A program made the translations under genes and the position numbers. Source: UBA2108 sp963925495 (GTDB lineage: Bacteria > Bacteroidota > Bacteroidia > Flavobacteriales_G > Salibacteraceae). From it: a stretch of 49,551 nt of DNA. Each line of letters starts with the position of its first letter. Position 1 is the first letter of the stretch. Shown piece after piece: positions 8,848 through 16,426 of the stretch. The stretch covers positions 1 to 49,551 of the forward strand of contig CAWUST010000027.1 of assembly GCA_963925495.1 (NCBI GenBank), written 5' to 3'. The notes beneath the pieces are model-generated. The model had not been told where the DNA came from and made no database searches. It saw nothing but the letters and a program-made list of their open reading frames with translations.

Positions 8848-9735
8848 ATGTTATCGGTTTTAATTCCTATTTATAATTTTGATGTAAATCAGCTGGTTTC
8901 AGACTTATTTCATCAGTGTCAAAACGAAAATATTGAATTTGAAATTCTTTGTATTGATGACTGTAGTTCCTTAGATTTTAAACAAAAAAACATAGGGTTA
9001 AAAAAGCTTCAAAACATAAATTACACCGAACTTAAAAATAACATAGGAAGGGCAAAAATCAGAGAGTTATTGGCGAAAAACGCCCAATATTCAAACTTAC
9101 TTTTTTTAGACTGTGATGTTGAAATACCGGACAATAGCTTTATCGCTAACTACTTAAAAAACAAAGATTCTAAAGTGGTTATCGGGGGCATAGCTTACCA
9201 TGAAAAACCACCTAGCAACAAAGAATTTACCCTGCGATGGCTCTATGGATCGCAACGGGAACAGCTAAGCGTAGAAAAAAGAAAAAGCGCCAAATTCATT
9301 CATTTTTTAGCAAGTAATTTATGGATCAATCGAGATATATTCCTTGCCATTCCGATACAAATAAACATGCATGGCTACGGCCACGAAGACACTTGGGTAG
9401 GCTTGCAACTTTTTGAAAGAAATATAAAAATTGAGCAAATTGAAAACCCAGTTTTTCACGTTGGATTAGATACTTCAGAACAATTTTTAGAAAAATCTTT
9501 ATCCGGCATTCAGAACTTAGTTTTACTGTATAAATCTGGAAATGCTGGAAATGGAGTGAAACTTATTAGTGTTTTTGATCGTCTCAAACAACTTGGTTTA
9601 TTAAGGATAACTCAATGGTTTATTAGCATGAAATTAACTGAAATTGAAAATAATTTAAACTCCAACCACCCAAACTTGATCAAGTTTGATGAATGGAAAC
9701 TGTATCATTTTATTCGTTTTTTCAGAATAGGTTAG
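8848..9735 (+). CDS. Family 2 glycosyltransferase
   Basis: The 295-residue protein starts with the GT-A fold opening Leu-Ser-Val-Leu-Ile-Pro-Ile-Tyr-Asn, has Cys-Ile-Asp-Asp-Cys-Ser near residue 36, and the metal-binding DxD-type motif Leu-Asp-Cys-Asp near residue 91. A Gly-His-Glu-Asp-Thr motif near residue 173 fits the ED acceptor/base motif of GT2 enzymes. There is no transmembrane segment, so it should act at the cytoplasmic face of the membrane. It follows the FtsE gene by 3 bp and is surely cotranscribed. It runs into the convergent GT4 gene with only 10 bp between stops. Donor and acceptor are unknown. Confidence 0.85.
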   Translation: MLSVLIPIYNFDVNQLVSDLFHQCQNENIEFEILCIDDCSSLDFKQKNIGLKKLQNINYTELKNNIGRAKIRELLAKNAQYSNLLFLDCDVEIPDNSFIANYLKNKDSKVVIGGIAYHEKPPSNKEFTLRWLYGSQREQLSVEKRKSAKFIHFLASNLWINRDIFLAIPIQINMHGYGHEDTWVGLQLFERNIKIEQIENPVFHVGLDTSEQFLEKSLSGIQNLVLLYKSGNAGNGVKLISVFDRLKQLGLLRITQWFISMKLTEIENNLNSNHPNLIKFDEWKLYHFIRFFRIG

Positions 9736-9745
9736 TATCGGATTT

Positions 9746-10846
9746 TTAGCTAAAATTCTCTTCTACCACTTTTTTATAAACCCCCAATAAAGTTTTGGTT
9801 TCATTCTGCCAGTTGTAAATTTCTCGTGCCTTAATAGCATTTTCTTGTAGCCTCTTGTATAAACTTTGATCATTCAATAAATGATTTAGGCAACTCGAAA
9901 TAGTAAAAGGCTCTAAATCATCCACCAATTTAGCTACTTCAAACTTAGTATTAAAGCTCTTGTAATCGGGGTAATTCATGGCAATTTGAGGCACACCAGA
10001 ATGCATATAATCGAAAAAACGATTTGCCATAGAATAACGATTACTTTTTCCTTTTGCTTTAAAAAGAGTGATACCTACCGTAGCATTTCTAGTAAATTCA
10101 ACTAAACGATCTGGCTCAACAAATCCCATAAATTTCACTTTATTGGATAGGTTTTCTCTTTCTACTTTTTTTACTAAATCCGAATAAATATCTCCTTTTC
10201 CACAAATAATAAGCTCGGCATCTACTTTATGCATTGCTTCTATTAGCCCTTCCAGTCCTCTACCGACATTCACTGCACCTTGGTATAAAATGATTTTTTT
10301 ATCCGGTTTTAAAATTGGTAGAGCTTTTAAAACAGTAGCATTTCGAACAATCTTCAGTTTAATACCATACTCTTTCTGAAACAAGTCCATGTAACCTTCA
10401 GAAACCGTGTAACCATATTTTAAACTTTTAAAAACTCTCTTTTCTATCCACTTCCAAATTCTTTGTACTCCAGGTCTGTCAACCAATTCTTCCATATCGG
10501 TGAAATATTCGTGAGCGTCGTGCACAAATGGTTTGGTGTTTAGTTTGGAAACCACAAGAGGTGGAAGCACAGCATCGAGATCTATTCCACAATAAATATC
10601 AGCTTTGGTAAAAAGCAAAAAAAAGAAAAGTCGAATGTTATATTCTATATAAAAGGCAGCGCCTTTTTCAAAAAAACAGCTTAGTCGTTTTTGTTTATAG
10701 GCTTCTTCTTTTAATTCTGGGCTTGTTTTTTTCTTTCTCCCAATTAATAAAACAGCATAACCATTTTCGGCTAAAGCGTTACAAATTCGTCGCATTCTCT
10801 GGTCAAAAACCAAGTCTGTGGTAACAGTTAAAACTATCTTTTTCAT
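9746..10846 (-). CDS. Family 4 glycosyltransferase
   Basis: The start at 10846 is chosen because its ATG overlaps the TGA of the upstream formyltransferase gene (ATGA, 4-bp overlap), a hallmark of coupled translation, and because MKKIVLTVTTD is a typical GT-B opening. The 366-residue protein shows the GT4 pattern: a GT-B N-terminal domain, a Tyr-Gln-Gly-Ala-x-Asn-x-Gly-Arg-Gly-Leu donor-site stretch near residue 185, and in the C-terminal half a Ser-Met-Ala-Asn-Arg-Phe-Phe-Asp-Tyr-Met-x-x-Gly-Val-Pro segment where GT4 enzymes bind the nucleotide sugar. It is probably involved in surface polysaccharide synthesis together with its neighbour. Confidence 0.82.
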   Translation of the reverse strand: MKKIVLTVTTDLVFDQRMRRICNALAENGYAVLLIGRKKKTSPELKEEAYKQKRLSCFFEKGAAFYIEYNIRLFFFLLFTKADIYCGIDLDAVLPPLVVSKLNTKPFVHDAHEYFTDMEELVDRPGVQRIWKWIEKRVFKSLKYGYTVSEGYMDLFQKEYGIKLKIVRNATVLKALPILKPDKKIILYQGAVNVGRGLEGLIEAMHKVDAELIICGKGDIYSDLVKKVERENLSNKVKFMGFVEPDRLVEFTRNATVGITLFKAKGKSNRYSMANRFFDYMHSGVPQIAMNYPDYKSFNTKFEVAKLVDDLEPFTISSCLNHLLNDQSLYKRLQENAIKAREIYNWQNETKTLLGVYKKVVEENFS

Positions 10847-11610
10847 GCAATAGAATTGTACCAATTCATGTCTAGCGGTTTACCACTTTGTTTTTCAATT
10901 GGAGGAGAAAATGGGGGGAACCAAGTGGCTCTAAAATATCTTTTCTGTTTTTCTAATGCCCAAGTAGTATCAATATTCTTAATCTCAATTACTTCTTTCC
11001 TTAAATGAAAACCGGGTGTTCTGCTTTTCGCTAATTCACTTTGAGCAACTGGGTTTATATTACCGTTTAAAATTGCTTCAATTTCTTCTTTAAAAAGAGA
11101 AAATGATTTAGATAAAGTGAGATTATAAAGATCTTGAACAAAACAATTATCGGGGATTTCAAATCTATTTTCGGCAATTAAATCACCTCCATCAATACTT
11201 GTTTCTAAACGGTGTAAACTTGTTCCAAATTCATTGATTCCATCGATAATAGCAAAACTAAATTGATTGCAACCTCGATATTCGGGCAATGGAGCCATGT
11301 GTAAATTAATAGCAAACTCTTTCGCTTGGTTGATGTGTTTTTGCTTTAAAATTTCGTTGTATTGTACCGAAATAATAAAATCAATAGTATCAATTTCTAA
11401 TAATTTATTTTGGTCAAAATAAACGGGTATATCTTGATTTTGTGCCAGTTGACACATAGATTCAGTGTCAGCTTGTAACTTACTTTTATTTTCGAAAACA
11501 CAAATAACTTCCGCATTTAATTGAACCGAATTATCTAGAAGAAATTTCAAGCAATCGTGGCCAATTTTTTTTCCACCCATAAAGGCTATTGTCTTTCTTT
11601 CTCGATTCAT
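10843..11610 (-). CDS. Formyltransferase-fold enzyme (methionyl-tRNA/sugar formyltransferase family)
   Basis: The ATG at 11610 is chosen over a longer frame because a consensus -7 promoter box lies directly in front of it. The 255-residue protein carries the formyltransferase core: Asn-Leu-His-Met-Ala-Pro-Leu-Pro-Glu-Tyr-Arg-Gly with the catalytic Asn/His, and Ser-Ile-Asp-Gly-Gly-Asp-Leu-Ile with the catalytic Asp. It lacks the C-terminal OB domain length of Fmt (about 310 residues), so it is more likely an N-formyltransferase acting on an amino sugar or another small substrate, which fits the coupled GT4 gene. The exact substrate is not readable. Confidence 0.75.
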   Translation of the reverse strand: MNRERKTIAFMGGKKIGHDCLKFLLDNSVQLNAEVICVFENKSKLQADTESMCQLAQNQDIPVYFDQNKLLEIDTIDFIISVQYNEILKQKHINQAKEFAINLHMAPLPEYRGCNQFSFAIIDGINEFGTSLHRLETSIDGGDLIAENRFEIPDNCFVQDLYNLTLSKSFSLFKEEIEAILNGNINPVAQSELAKSRTPGFHLRKEVIEIKNIDTTWALEKQKRYFRATWFPPFSPPIEKQSGKPLDMNWYNSIA

Positions 11611-11617
11611 TGAAATG

Positions 11618-11625
11618 CAAACATA
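11618..11625 (-). promoter_or_regulatory. -7 promoter box directly before the formyltransferase gene
   Basis: On the minus strand the sequence TATGTTTG matches TAnnTTTG and ends 7 nt before the ATG at 11610. If it is used, the mRNA would be leaderless or nearly so. TTG candidates for a -33 box are not at ideal distance. Confidence 0.4.
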
Positions 11626-11731
11626 AGATGCGCCATTCAAATTACAGTAACAATAGTAGGATTGTTCCAATACCTATGATTAATTAGGTTCACTAGTAAC
11701 ATATCTTACAATTAATTATTTTAAACTATTC

Positions 11732-11739
11732 TATTTTTG
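11732..11739 (+). promoter_or_regulatory. -7 promoter box of the OsmC-family gene
   Basis: TATTTTTG matches TAnnTTTG and ends 19 nt before the OsmC-family start codon. It shares the 148-bp divergent spacer with the formyltransferase promoter. No clear -33 TTG is visible. Confidence 0.4.
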
Positions 11740-11758
11740 AGTCTTAAATTTTTCGATT

Positions 11759-12184
11759 ATGACAACTGTTTCTGCAATTTTAAAATCTGACAAAAATTAT
11801 ACAACTGAAATAGACGCGAGTGGACACCATCTTATTGCGGACGAACCCATAGATCATGGTGGAGACGATAAAGGCCCAAATCCTTACGCTCTTGTTGCTT
11901 CCGGTTTAGCGGCTTGTACATTAATTACTTTAAAAATGTATGCCCGAAGGAAGGATTGGGGTTTAGGCGATTTACTTGTTGATGTATCGCATAACAAAGA
12001 CTACCATGCTGAATATACAGATTGTGAAAAATCGAGTATAAAAAAGGACATTTTTACAAGAAAAGTAAAAATTAGCGCAGATATAAGTGAAGCAAAACTG
12101 AAACGATTAATTTACATCGCAGATCGCTGTCCTGTGCATAGAACGTTGGAAGAGACGTCAATAATAAAAACTGAATTTGTTTGA
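11759..12184 (+). CDS. OsmC/Ohr family thiol-dependent redox protein
   Basis: The 141-residue protein is the usual size. It shows both redox cysteines of the family: one in the helix Leu-Ala-Ala-Cys-Thr-Leu-Ile-Thr-Leu-Lys-Met-Tyr-Ala near residue 53, and one in Ala-Asp-Arg-Cys-Pro-Val-His-Arg-Thr-Leu-Glu near residue 125. The Pro-Asn-Pro-Tyr-Ala-Leu-Val-Ala-Ser-Gly motif before the first Cys is also typical. Such proteins reduce organic hydroperoxides in the cytoplasm using a lipoylated or other dithiol partner. The shape (DEP...GGDDKGPNPY) fits the OsmC/YhfA branch rather than Ohr. It has its own promoter and is followed by a gene remnant. Confidence 0.9.
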   Translation: MTTVSAILKSDKNYTTEIDASGHHLIADEPIDHGGDDKGPNPYALVASGLAACTLITLKMYARRKDWGLGDLLVDVSHNKDYHAEYTDCEKSSIKKDIFTRKVKISADISEAKLKRLIYIADRCPVHRTLEETSIIKTEFV

Positions 12185-12224
12185 CTGGATTCTATAAATT
12201 TTAACTTCATCTAAAATTAAATCT

Positions 12225-12367
12225 ATGTCCAAAAAAGTAAGAGGAGTTGGTGTACTATTTTTTAAAAGCCAAGACCAAAAAAATCTAGAGAATGTTATAG
12301 CAAACATCTTGGCTTCAAAACGGATGATTACGGGAGTCTATTTGAATTTAGATTAAAATATAATTGA
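12225..12367 (+). pseudogene. Frameshifted remnant of a VOC (glyoxalase-fold) protein
   Basis: From the ATG at 12225 the frame encodes MSKKVRGVGVLFFKSQDQ followed by Lys-Asn-Leu-Glu, the typical opening of small VOC-superfamily proteins. The frame then goes wrong at about 12292. In the next frame the expected continuation appears: Cys-Tyr-Ser-Lys-His-Leu-Gly-Phe-Lys-Thr-Asp-Asp-Tyr-Gly-Ser-Leu-Phe-Glu-Phe-Arg, where Trp-Tyr-x-x-x-Leu-Gly is usual. One lost base between Glu and Tyr explains the shift. A stop at 12365-12367 ends it after ~48 codons, whereas intact members have ~120-130, so the 3' two thirds are gone as well. Function is lost. Confidence 0.75.
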
Positions 12368-12404
12368 TTATTCGTCCTATTTTCGCCATTTAAAAGATTT
12401 TGAA

Positions 12405-12611
12405 ATGACATTTGAGCTAAATGGTAAAGAATACATTGAACTAAACAAACTCCTTAAAACACTAAATTTGGTAGAGTCCGGGGGGTTTGCTAAAATGGTA
12501 ATTCAAGACGGTGAAGTAGTTGTGAATAATGAGATAGAACTTCGCGTTCGCCGCAAATTACGAGTTGGAGATGAAGTCGAATTTAACGAGGAGAAAGTCG
12601 TGATTAAGTAA
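12405..12611 (+). CDS. Small S4-domain RNA-binding protein (YbcJ-like)
   Basis: The 68-residue protein is essentially a single S4 domain: Tyr-Ile-Glu-Leu-Asn-Lys-Leu-Leu-Lys, then Gly-Gly-Phe-Ala-Lys-Met-Val-Ile-Gln-Asp-Gly-Glu-Val-Val-Val-Asn, then Arg-Arg-Lys-Leu-Arg-x-Gly-Asp. This is the pattern of the YbcJ/YaaA-type stand-alone S4 proteins, where the basic surface binds structured RNA. The RNA target is unknown. The gene starts 38 bp after the VOC remnant and is 96 bp before the ThDP enzyme gene. Confidence 0.88.
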   Translation: MTFELNGKEYIELNKLLKTLNLVESGGFAKMVIQDGEVVVNNEIELRVRRKLRVGDEVEFNEEKVVIK

Positions 12612-12707
12612 CTATTTTTCGCAAGCAACGTCACCTAAAGTACCAATTTACCACTTCTATTCCACCATTAACTATTTCCGTATATCTTGCATGCTCAAAA
12701 TTTAACT

Positions 12708-14348
12708 ATGAAGGCATCAGACTTATTTATAAAGGCACTTGAAAACGAAGGAGTAGAATATATTTTCGGAATCCCCGGAGAAGAAAATTTAGACATGCTT
12801 GATTCTCTTCGAAATTCGAAGATTGAATTGATTCTAACTAGGCATGAACAAGGTGCTGGTTTTATGGCTGCAACCTACGGCAGACTTACTGGAAAGCCAG
12901 GGGTTTGTATGTCAACTTTAGGTCCTGGTGCTACTAATTTAGTTACACCTGCGGCATACGCACAACTTGGCGCAATGCCAATGTTGATGATAACTGGGCA
13001 AAAACCAATTAAGAAAAGTAAACAAGGTCGTTTTCAGATAATTGATGTTATAGACATGTTTCAATCGTTAACAAAACTCACCAAGCAGATTGTAAACGGA
13101 CACAACATTCCATCTTTAGTTCGCGAATCGTTTCGCTTAGCTATGGAGGAAAGACCGGGAGCTGTGCACCTTGAATTACCCGAAGATGTTGCTGAAGAGG
13201 AAGCTGGAGATAGAATTTTTGAAGTAGTTGGACATCGTCGACCAGATGCAAGCCACAAGAGCATAATGTATGCTGCGAAAATGATAGAAGAAGCAAAAAG
13301 TCCGCTTCTATTAATTGGTGCAGGAGCAAATAGAAAACGAACAAGTCATGCGCTTACTGAATTTGTAGAATCCACTGGAATTCCATTTTTTGATACCCAA
13401 ATGGGAAAAGGTGTAATTGACGAAAGACATCCTTTGTTCCTTGGAACTGCTGCTCTTTCTGCAAATGATTTTTTACACAACGCCATTGACCATGCTGACT
13501 TAATAATAAATGTAGGTCATGATGTTATTGAAAAACCACCATTTTTTATGGAGGAAGGAAAACAAGACGTAATTCATATAAATTTTTTCCCTGCCGAGGT
13601 AGATGATGTGTATTTCCCGCAATTAAATGTAGTTGGAGATATCGCACATTCTATTCATCACTTAACCGAATTGGTTGACCCTATGGATACCTGGGATTTC
13701 TCGTACTTTATGCGAGTAAAAACTGAAGTGGATAGTCATTTAAGCAAATATTTTGAAGATACACGATTCCCGATGTTACCTCAACGATTGGTTCATAATA
13801 TTAGAAAAAGATTGGCTGAGGATGGCATTGTAACATTGGATAATGGTGTGTATAAAATTTGGTTTGCTCGAAATTTTGCATGCTACCAACCAAATACACT
13901 ATTACTTGATAATGCTTTGGCAACAATGGGAGCTGGGCTTCCATCCGGAATGGCGGCAAAACTTATTTACCCCAATAAAAAAGTAGTTTCAGTTTGTGGT
14001 GATGGTGGATTTATGATGAACTCACAAGAATTGGAAACAGCGGTTAGAAATAAGCTGAATATTATTGTTATTATTTTAAATGACAGCAGTTACGGAATGA
14101 TAAAATGGAAACAAGAAGGTATTGGATTCGAAAGTTATGGGTTGGATTACAAAAACCCTGATTTTGTAAAATATGCCGAGAGTTATGGAGCCATTGGACA
14201 CAGACCGACAAGTGATGAAGATTTTAATGTGATTTTCGAAAATTGTTTGAATACTGACGGAGTTCATGTGATTGACTTAGCGGTTGACTACTCTTTAAAT
14301 CATTCTATATTAAATGTCAAATTGAAAGAGTCAGCAAAGATTTTATAA
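12708..14348 (+). CDS. Thiamine-diphosphate-dependent enzyme, acetolactate synthase-like
   Basis: The ATG at 12708 gives MKASDLFIKALENEGVEYIF, the standard start of this superfamily, and is preferred to an in-frame TTG at 12687. The 547-residue enzyme has the PYR-domain catalytic Glu in Thr-Arg-His-Glu-Gln-Gly-Ala (near residue 48), a central DHP/FAD-type domain, and the ThDP/Mg motif Gly-Asp-Gly-Gly-Phe-Met-Met-Asn-Ser-x-Glu-Leu-x-Thr followed by Leu-Asn-Asp. It looks like the catalytic large subunit of acetolactate synthase, but no ilvN, ilvC or ilvD lies near. The next gene is an aldehyde dehydrogenase, which suggests decarboxylation of a 2-oxo acid or formation of an aldehyde rather than branched-chain synthesis. 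That role is inference. Confidence 0.82.
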   Translation: MKASDLFIKALENEGVEYIFGIPGEENLDMLDSLRNSKIELILTRHEQGAGFMAATYGRLTGKPGVCMSTLGPGATNLVTPAAYAQLGAMPMLMITGQKPIKKSKQGRFQIIDVIDMFQSLTKLTKQIVNGHNIPSLVRESFRLAMEERPGAVHLELPEDVAEEEAGDRIFEVVGHRRPDASHKSIMYAAKMIEEAKSPLLLIGAGANRKRTSHALTEFVESTGIPFFDTQMGKGVIDERHPLFLGTAALSANDFLHNAIDHADLIINVGHDVIEKPPFFMEEGKQDVIHINFFPAEVDDVYFPQLNVVGDIAHSIHHLTELVDPMDTWDFSYFMRVKTEVDSHLSKYFEDTRFPMLPQRLVHNIRKRLAEDGIVTLDNGVYKIWFARNFACYQPNTLLLDNALATMGAGLPSGMAAKLIYPNKKVVSVCGDGGFMMNSQELETAVRNKLNIIVIILNDSSYGMIKWKQEGIGFESYGLDYKNPDFVKYAESYGAIGHRPTSDEDFNVIFENCLNTDGVHVIDLAVDYSLNHSILNVKLKESAKIL

Positions 14349-14446
14349 TGCTGACTAGTAATTCTTGAGAGGTATTAATAAATTATATTCTCAGTTAATA
14401 ATCCGCAAACTTCGAAAGAATTAGAGGGCGGGAAAAAGAAATAAAA

Positions 14447-15832
14447 ATGCTAAAAGTTTATTCTCCTTACAATCAAAAATTAATTGCTGAATACCCATTA
14501 GTGGGCATGGAAAAAGTAGAAACTATTTTAGAGACTGCTCACTCCTTGTTTTTAGATCAATCGAAATGGTTGAAACCTCATGAGCGAATTGCGATTCTAA
14601 AACGATGTGCAGCGATAATGAGCGAACGAATTGAAGAGCTCACAAAAACTGCCACTTTAGAAGGAGGAAAACCATATTCCGATTCTAAAGTAGAGGTTTT
14701 ACGGGCCATTAATGGAGTTGAAATAGCCGCGGAGCAAATTGGGGAATTAAAAGGCGGACAAATTCCAATGGGAATTACCCCGGCTTCTGACGGACGAATT
14801 GCATTTACTATGCGCGAACCTATTGGAGTTGTAGCTTCGGTTAGTGCTTTTAACCATCCTTTGAATCTAATTGTACATCAAACAATTACAGCTATTGCAG
14901 CCGGTTGCCCTGTTATAATAAAACCTGCACCAACTACTCCAATGTCTTGCGTTGCATTAGTAGAAATTTTAAAAGAAGCAGGATTGCCCGAAGGATGGTG
15001 TCAATCGGTAATTTGCGAAAATGATGTCGCCGAAAAACTAATAACAGATTGGCGTATAAATTACTTTTCATTTATTGGTTCGGCCAAAGTGGGCTGGTAT
15101 CTCAGCACTAAACTTTCGGCAGGAACTCGCTATGCTTTGGAGCATGGTGGCGCAGCACCAGTTATAGTTGAACCCGATGCCGATTTTACGGAAATGATGC
15201 CCGCTCTAGCTAAAGGTGGATTTTACCATGCTGGTCAGGTTTGTGTTTCTGTACAACGAATTTTCGCTCACGAATCTATTTGTAACAAGGTGGCGAATGA
15301 ACTGGCCGAATTAGCAAATAAACTAGTAGGTGGAGATCCTATGAACCCTAAGACTGAAGTAGGGCCTCTAATACTTCCAAGGGAAGTTGATCGAGTTGAA
15401 GAATGGGTAAACGAAGCAATTGAAGCTGGCGCAGAAGTATTGTGCGGCGGAAAAAGGATTTCCGATACTTGCTTTGAACCTACCGTATTGCTGAATCCAC
15501 CAGCTCATGTACGTGTTTCTACTATGGAAATCTTTGGACCCGTAGTTTGTGTTTATTCCTATACAGACAGAAACAAAGCCATAGAAATTGCTAACTCATT
15601 ACCCTATGCTTTTCAAGCTTCGGTTTTTACCAAAAACTTAGATGTAGCACTTGATTCGGTCAAAAAACTAAATGCCACTGCAGTAATGGTAAATGATCAT
15701 ACAGCTTTTAGAGTAGACTGGATGCCTTTTGGTGGAAGAGATTCTTCTGGTATTGGTATGGGCGGAATCCAATACAGTATGCACGAAATGACCAGAGAAA
15801 AATTAATGGTGATAAAGAGTAAGGCGGTTTAA
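14447..15832 (+). CDS. NAD(P)-dependent aldehyde dehydrogenase
   Basis: The 461-residue protein is a complete ALDH. It has Asn-His-Pro-Leu-Asn at the cofactor and oxyanion region near residue 140, Phe-Ile-Gly-Ser-Ala-Lys-Val-Gly for the Rossmann turn, Leu-Glu-His-Gly-Gly with the general-base Glu near residue 232, Gly-Gln-Val-Cys with the catalytic Cys near residue 266, and Glu-Ile-Phe-Gly-Pro-Val further on. It oxidises an aldehyde to an acid in the cytoplasm; the substrate cannot be read, with lactaldehyde/semialdehyde-type branches closest in style. It lies 98 bp after the ThDP enzyme in the same direction, and the two probably form one pathway. It converges on msrB with 27 bp between them. 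Confidence 0.88.
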   Translation: MLKVYSPYNQKLIAEYPLVGMEKVETILETAHSLFLDQSKWLKPHERIAILKRCAAIMSERIEELTKTATLEGGKPYSDSKVEVLRAINGVEIAAEQIGELKGGQIPMGITPASDGRIAFTMREPIGVVASVSAFNHPLNLIVHQTITAIAAGCPVIIKPAPTTPMSCVALVEILKEAGLPEGWCQSVICENDVAEKLITDWRINYFSFIGSAKVGWYLSTKLSAGTRYALEHGGAAPVIVEPDADFTEMMPALAKGGFYHAGQVCVSVQRIFAHESICNKVANELAELANKLVGGDPMNPKTEVGPLILPREVDRVEEWVNEAIEAGAEVLCGGKRISDTCFEPTVLLNPPAHVRVSTMEIFGPVVCVYSYTDRNKAIEIANSLPYAFQASVFTKNLDVALDSVKKLNATAVMVNDHTAFRVDWMPFGGRDSSGIGMGGIQYSMHEMTREKLMVIKSKAV

Positions 15833-15859
15833 AAGACTTTCTGTGGTAACAATAAAACC

Positions 15860-16312
15860 TCAACCTTCTTCTTTTGTCAATTGAATAGATTCTGAGTTTA
15901 CGCAATATCTTAATCCACTAGGAGCAGGTCCATCGGGAAATACATGACCTAAATGCGCATCACAGATATTACACACAACTTCTATCCGTACCATTCCAAA
16001 AGTTGAATCATTGATATAGGCAATTGCATTTTCTTTTATAGGTTGTGTAAAGCTCGGCCAACCGCTGCCAGATTCAAATTTTATAGTTGAGTCAAAAAGT
16101 GGAGTATTACAACAAATACAGGAGTACTGCCCTGCATCATGAGCACTGCAAAGAGCACCTGAACCGGCTGGTTCCGTTCCTTTTTTTCGAGCTATCTTAA
16201 ATTGTTCAGGTGTAAGAATGGATTTCCATTCTTCTTCCGTTTTTTCTACCCTTTTGTCTGGTGCAGGATTACCTTTTTTAGAATAGTCAATAACCTCGTT
16301 CCAGTTTATCAT
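15860..16312 (-). CDS. msrB: Peptide-methionine (R)-S-oxide reductase
   Basis: The 150-residue protein shows the full MsrB pattern: Cys-Ile-Cys-Cys-Asn-Thr-Pro-Leu-Phe and Cys-Asn-Ile-Cys-Asp-Ala-His-Leu-Gly-His-Val-Phe supply the structural zinc cysteines, Gly-Ser-Gly-Trp-Pro-Ser-Phe binds the substrate, and Arg-Tyr-Cys-Val-Asn holds the catalytic Cys near residue 138. It reduces methionine-R-sulfoxide in proteins using thioredoxin. No signal peptide, so the protein is cytoplasmic. It is a single gene with its own putative promoter, separated from the large secreted-protein gene upstream by a strong hairpin. Confidence 0.97.
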   Translation of the reverse strand: MINWNEVIDYSKKGNPAPDKRVEKTEEEWKSILTPEQFKIARKKGTEPAGSGALCSAHDAGQYSCICCNTPLFDSTIKFESGSGWPSFTQPIKENAIAYINDSTFGMVRIEVVCNICDAHLGHVFPDGPAPSGLRYCVNSESIQLTKEEG

Positions 16313-16354
16313 CGATAGAATACTTATTTATAAATTCCAAATATTAACAACCCT

Positions 16355-16362
16355 CAAAAGTA
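16355..16362 (-). promoter_or_regulatory. -7 promoter box of msrB
   Basis: On the minus strand TACTTTTG matches TAnnTTTG, 42 nt upstream of the msrB start. A TTG (complement of 16386-16388) lies 23 nt further upstream as a possible -33 box, although it falls in the loop of the neighbouring hairpin. Confidence 0.4.
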
Positions 16363-16374
16363 ATAAATTCGATT

Positions 16375-16402
16375 AGCCCCATTTTCAATATAAAATGGGG
16401 CT
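16375..16402 (-). terminator. Perfect 11-bp hairpin after the large secreted-protein gene
   Basis: AGCCCCATTTT (16375-16385) pairs perfectly with AAAATGGGGCT (16392-16402) around a 6-nt loop. It begins 25 nt after the stop of the minus-strand secreted-protein gene and separates it from msrB. The T-run lies on the plus-strand side (TTTTG), while the minus strand continues AATCGAATTT, so as a minus-strand terminator it is not ideal; mRNA 3'-end stabilisation is an alternative. Confidence 0.6.
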
Positions 16403-16426
16403 TTTGTAAAACTTTGTGCTCAACGC

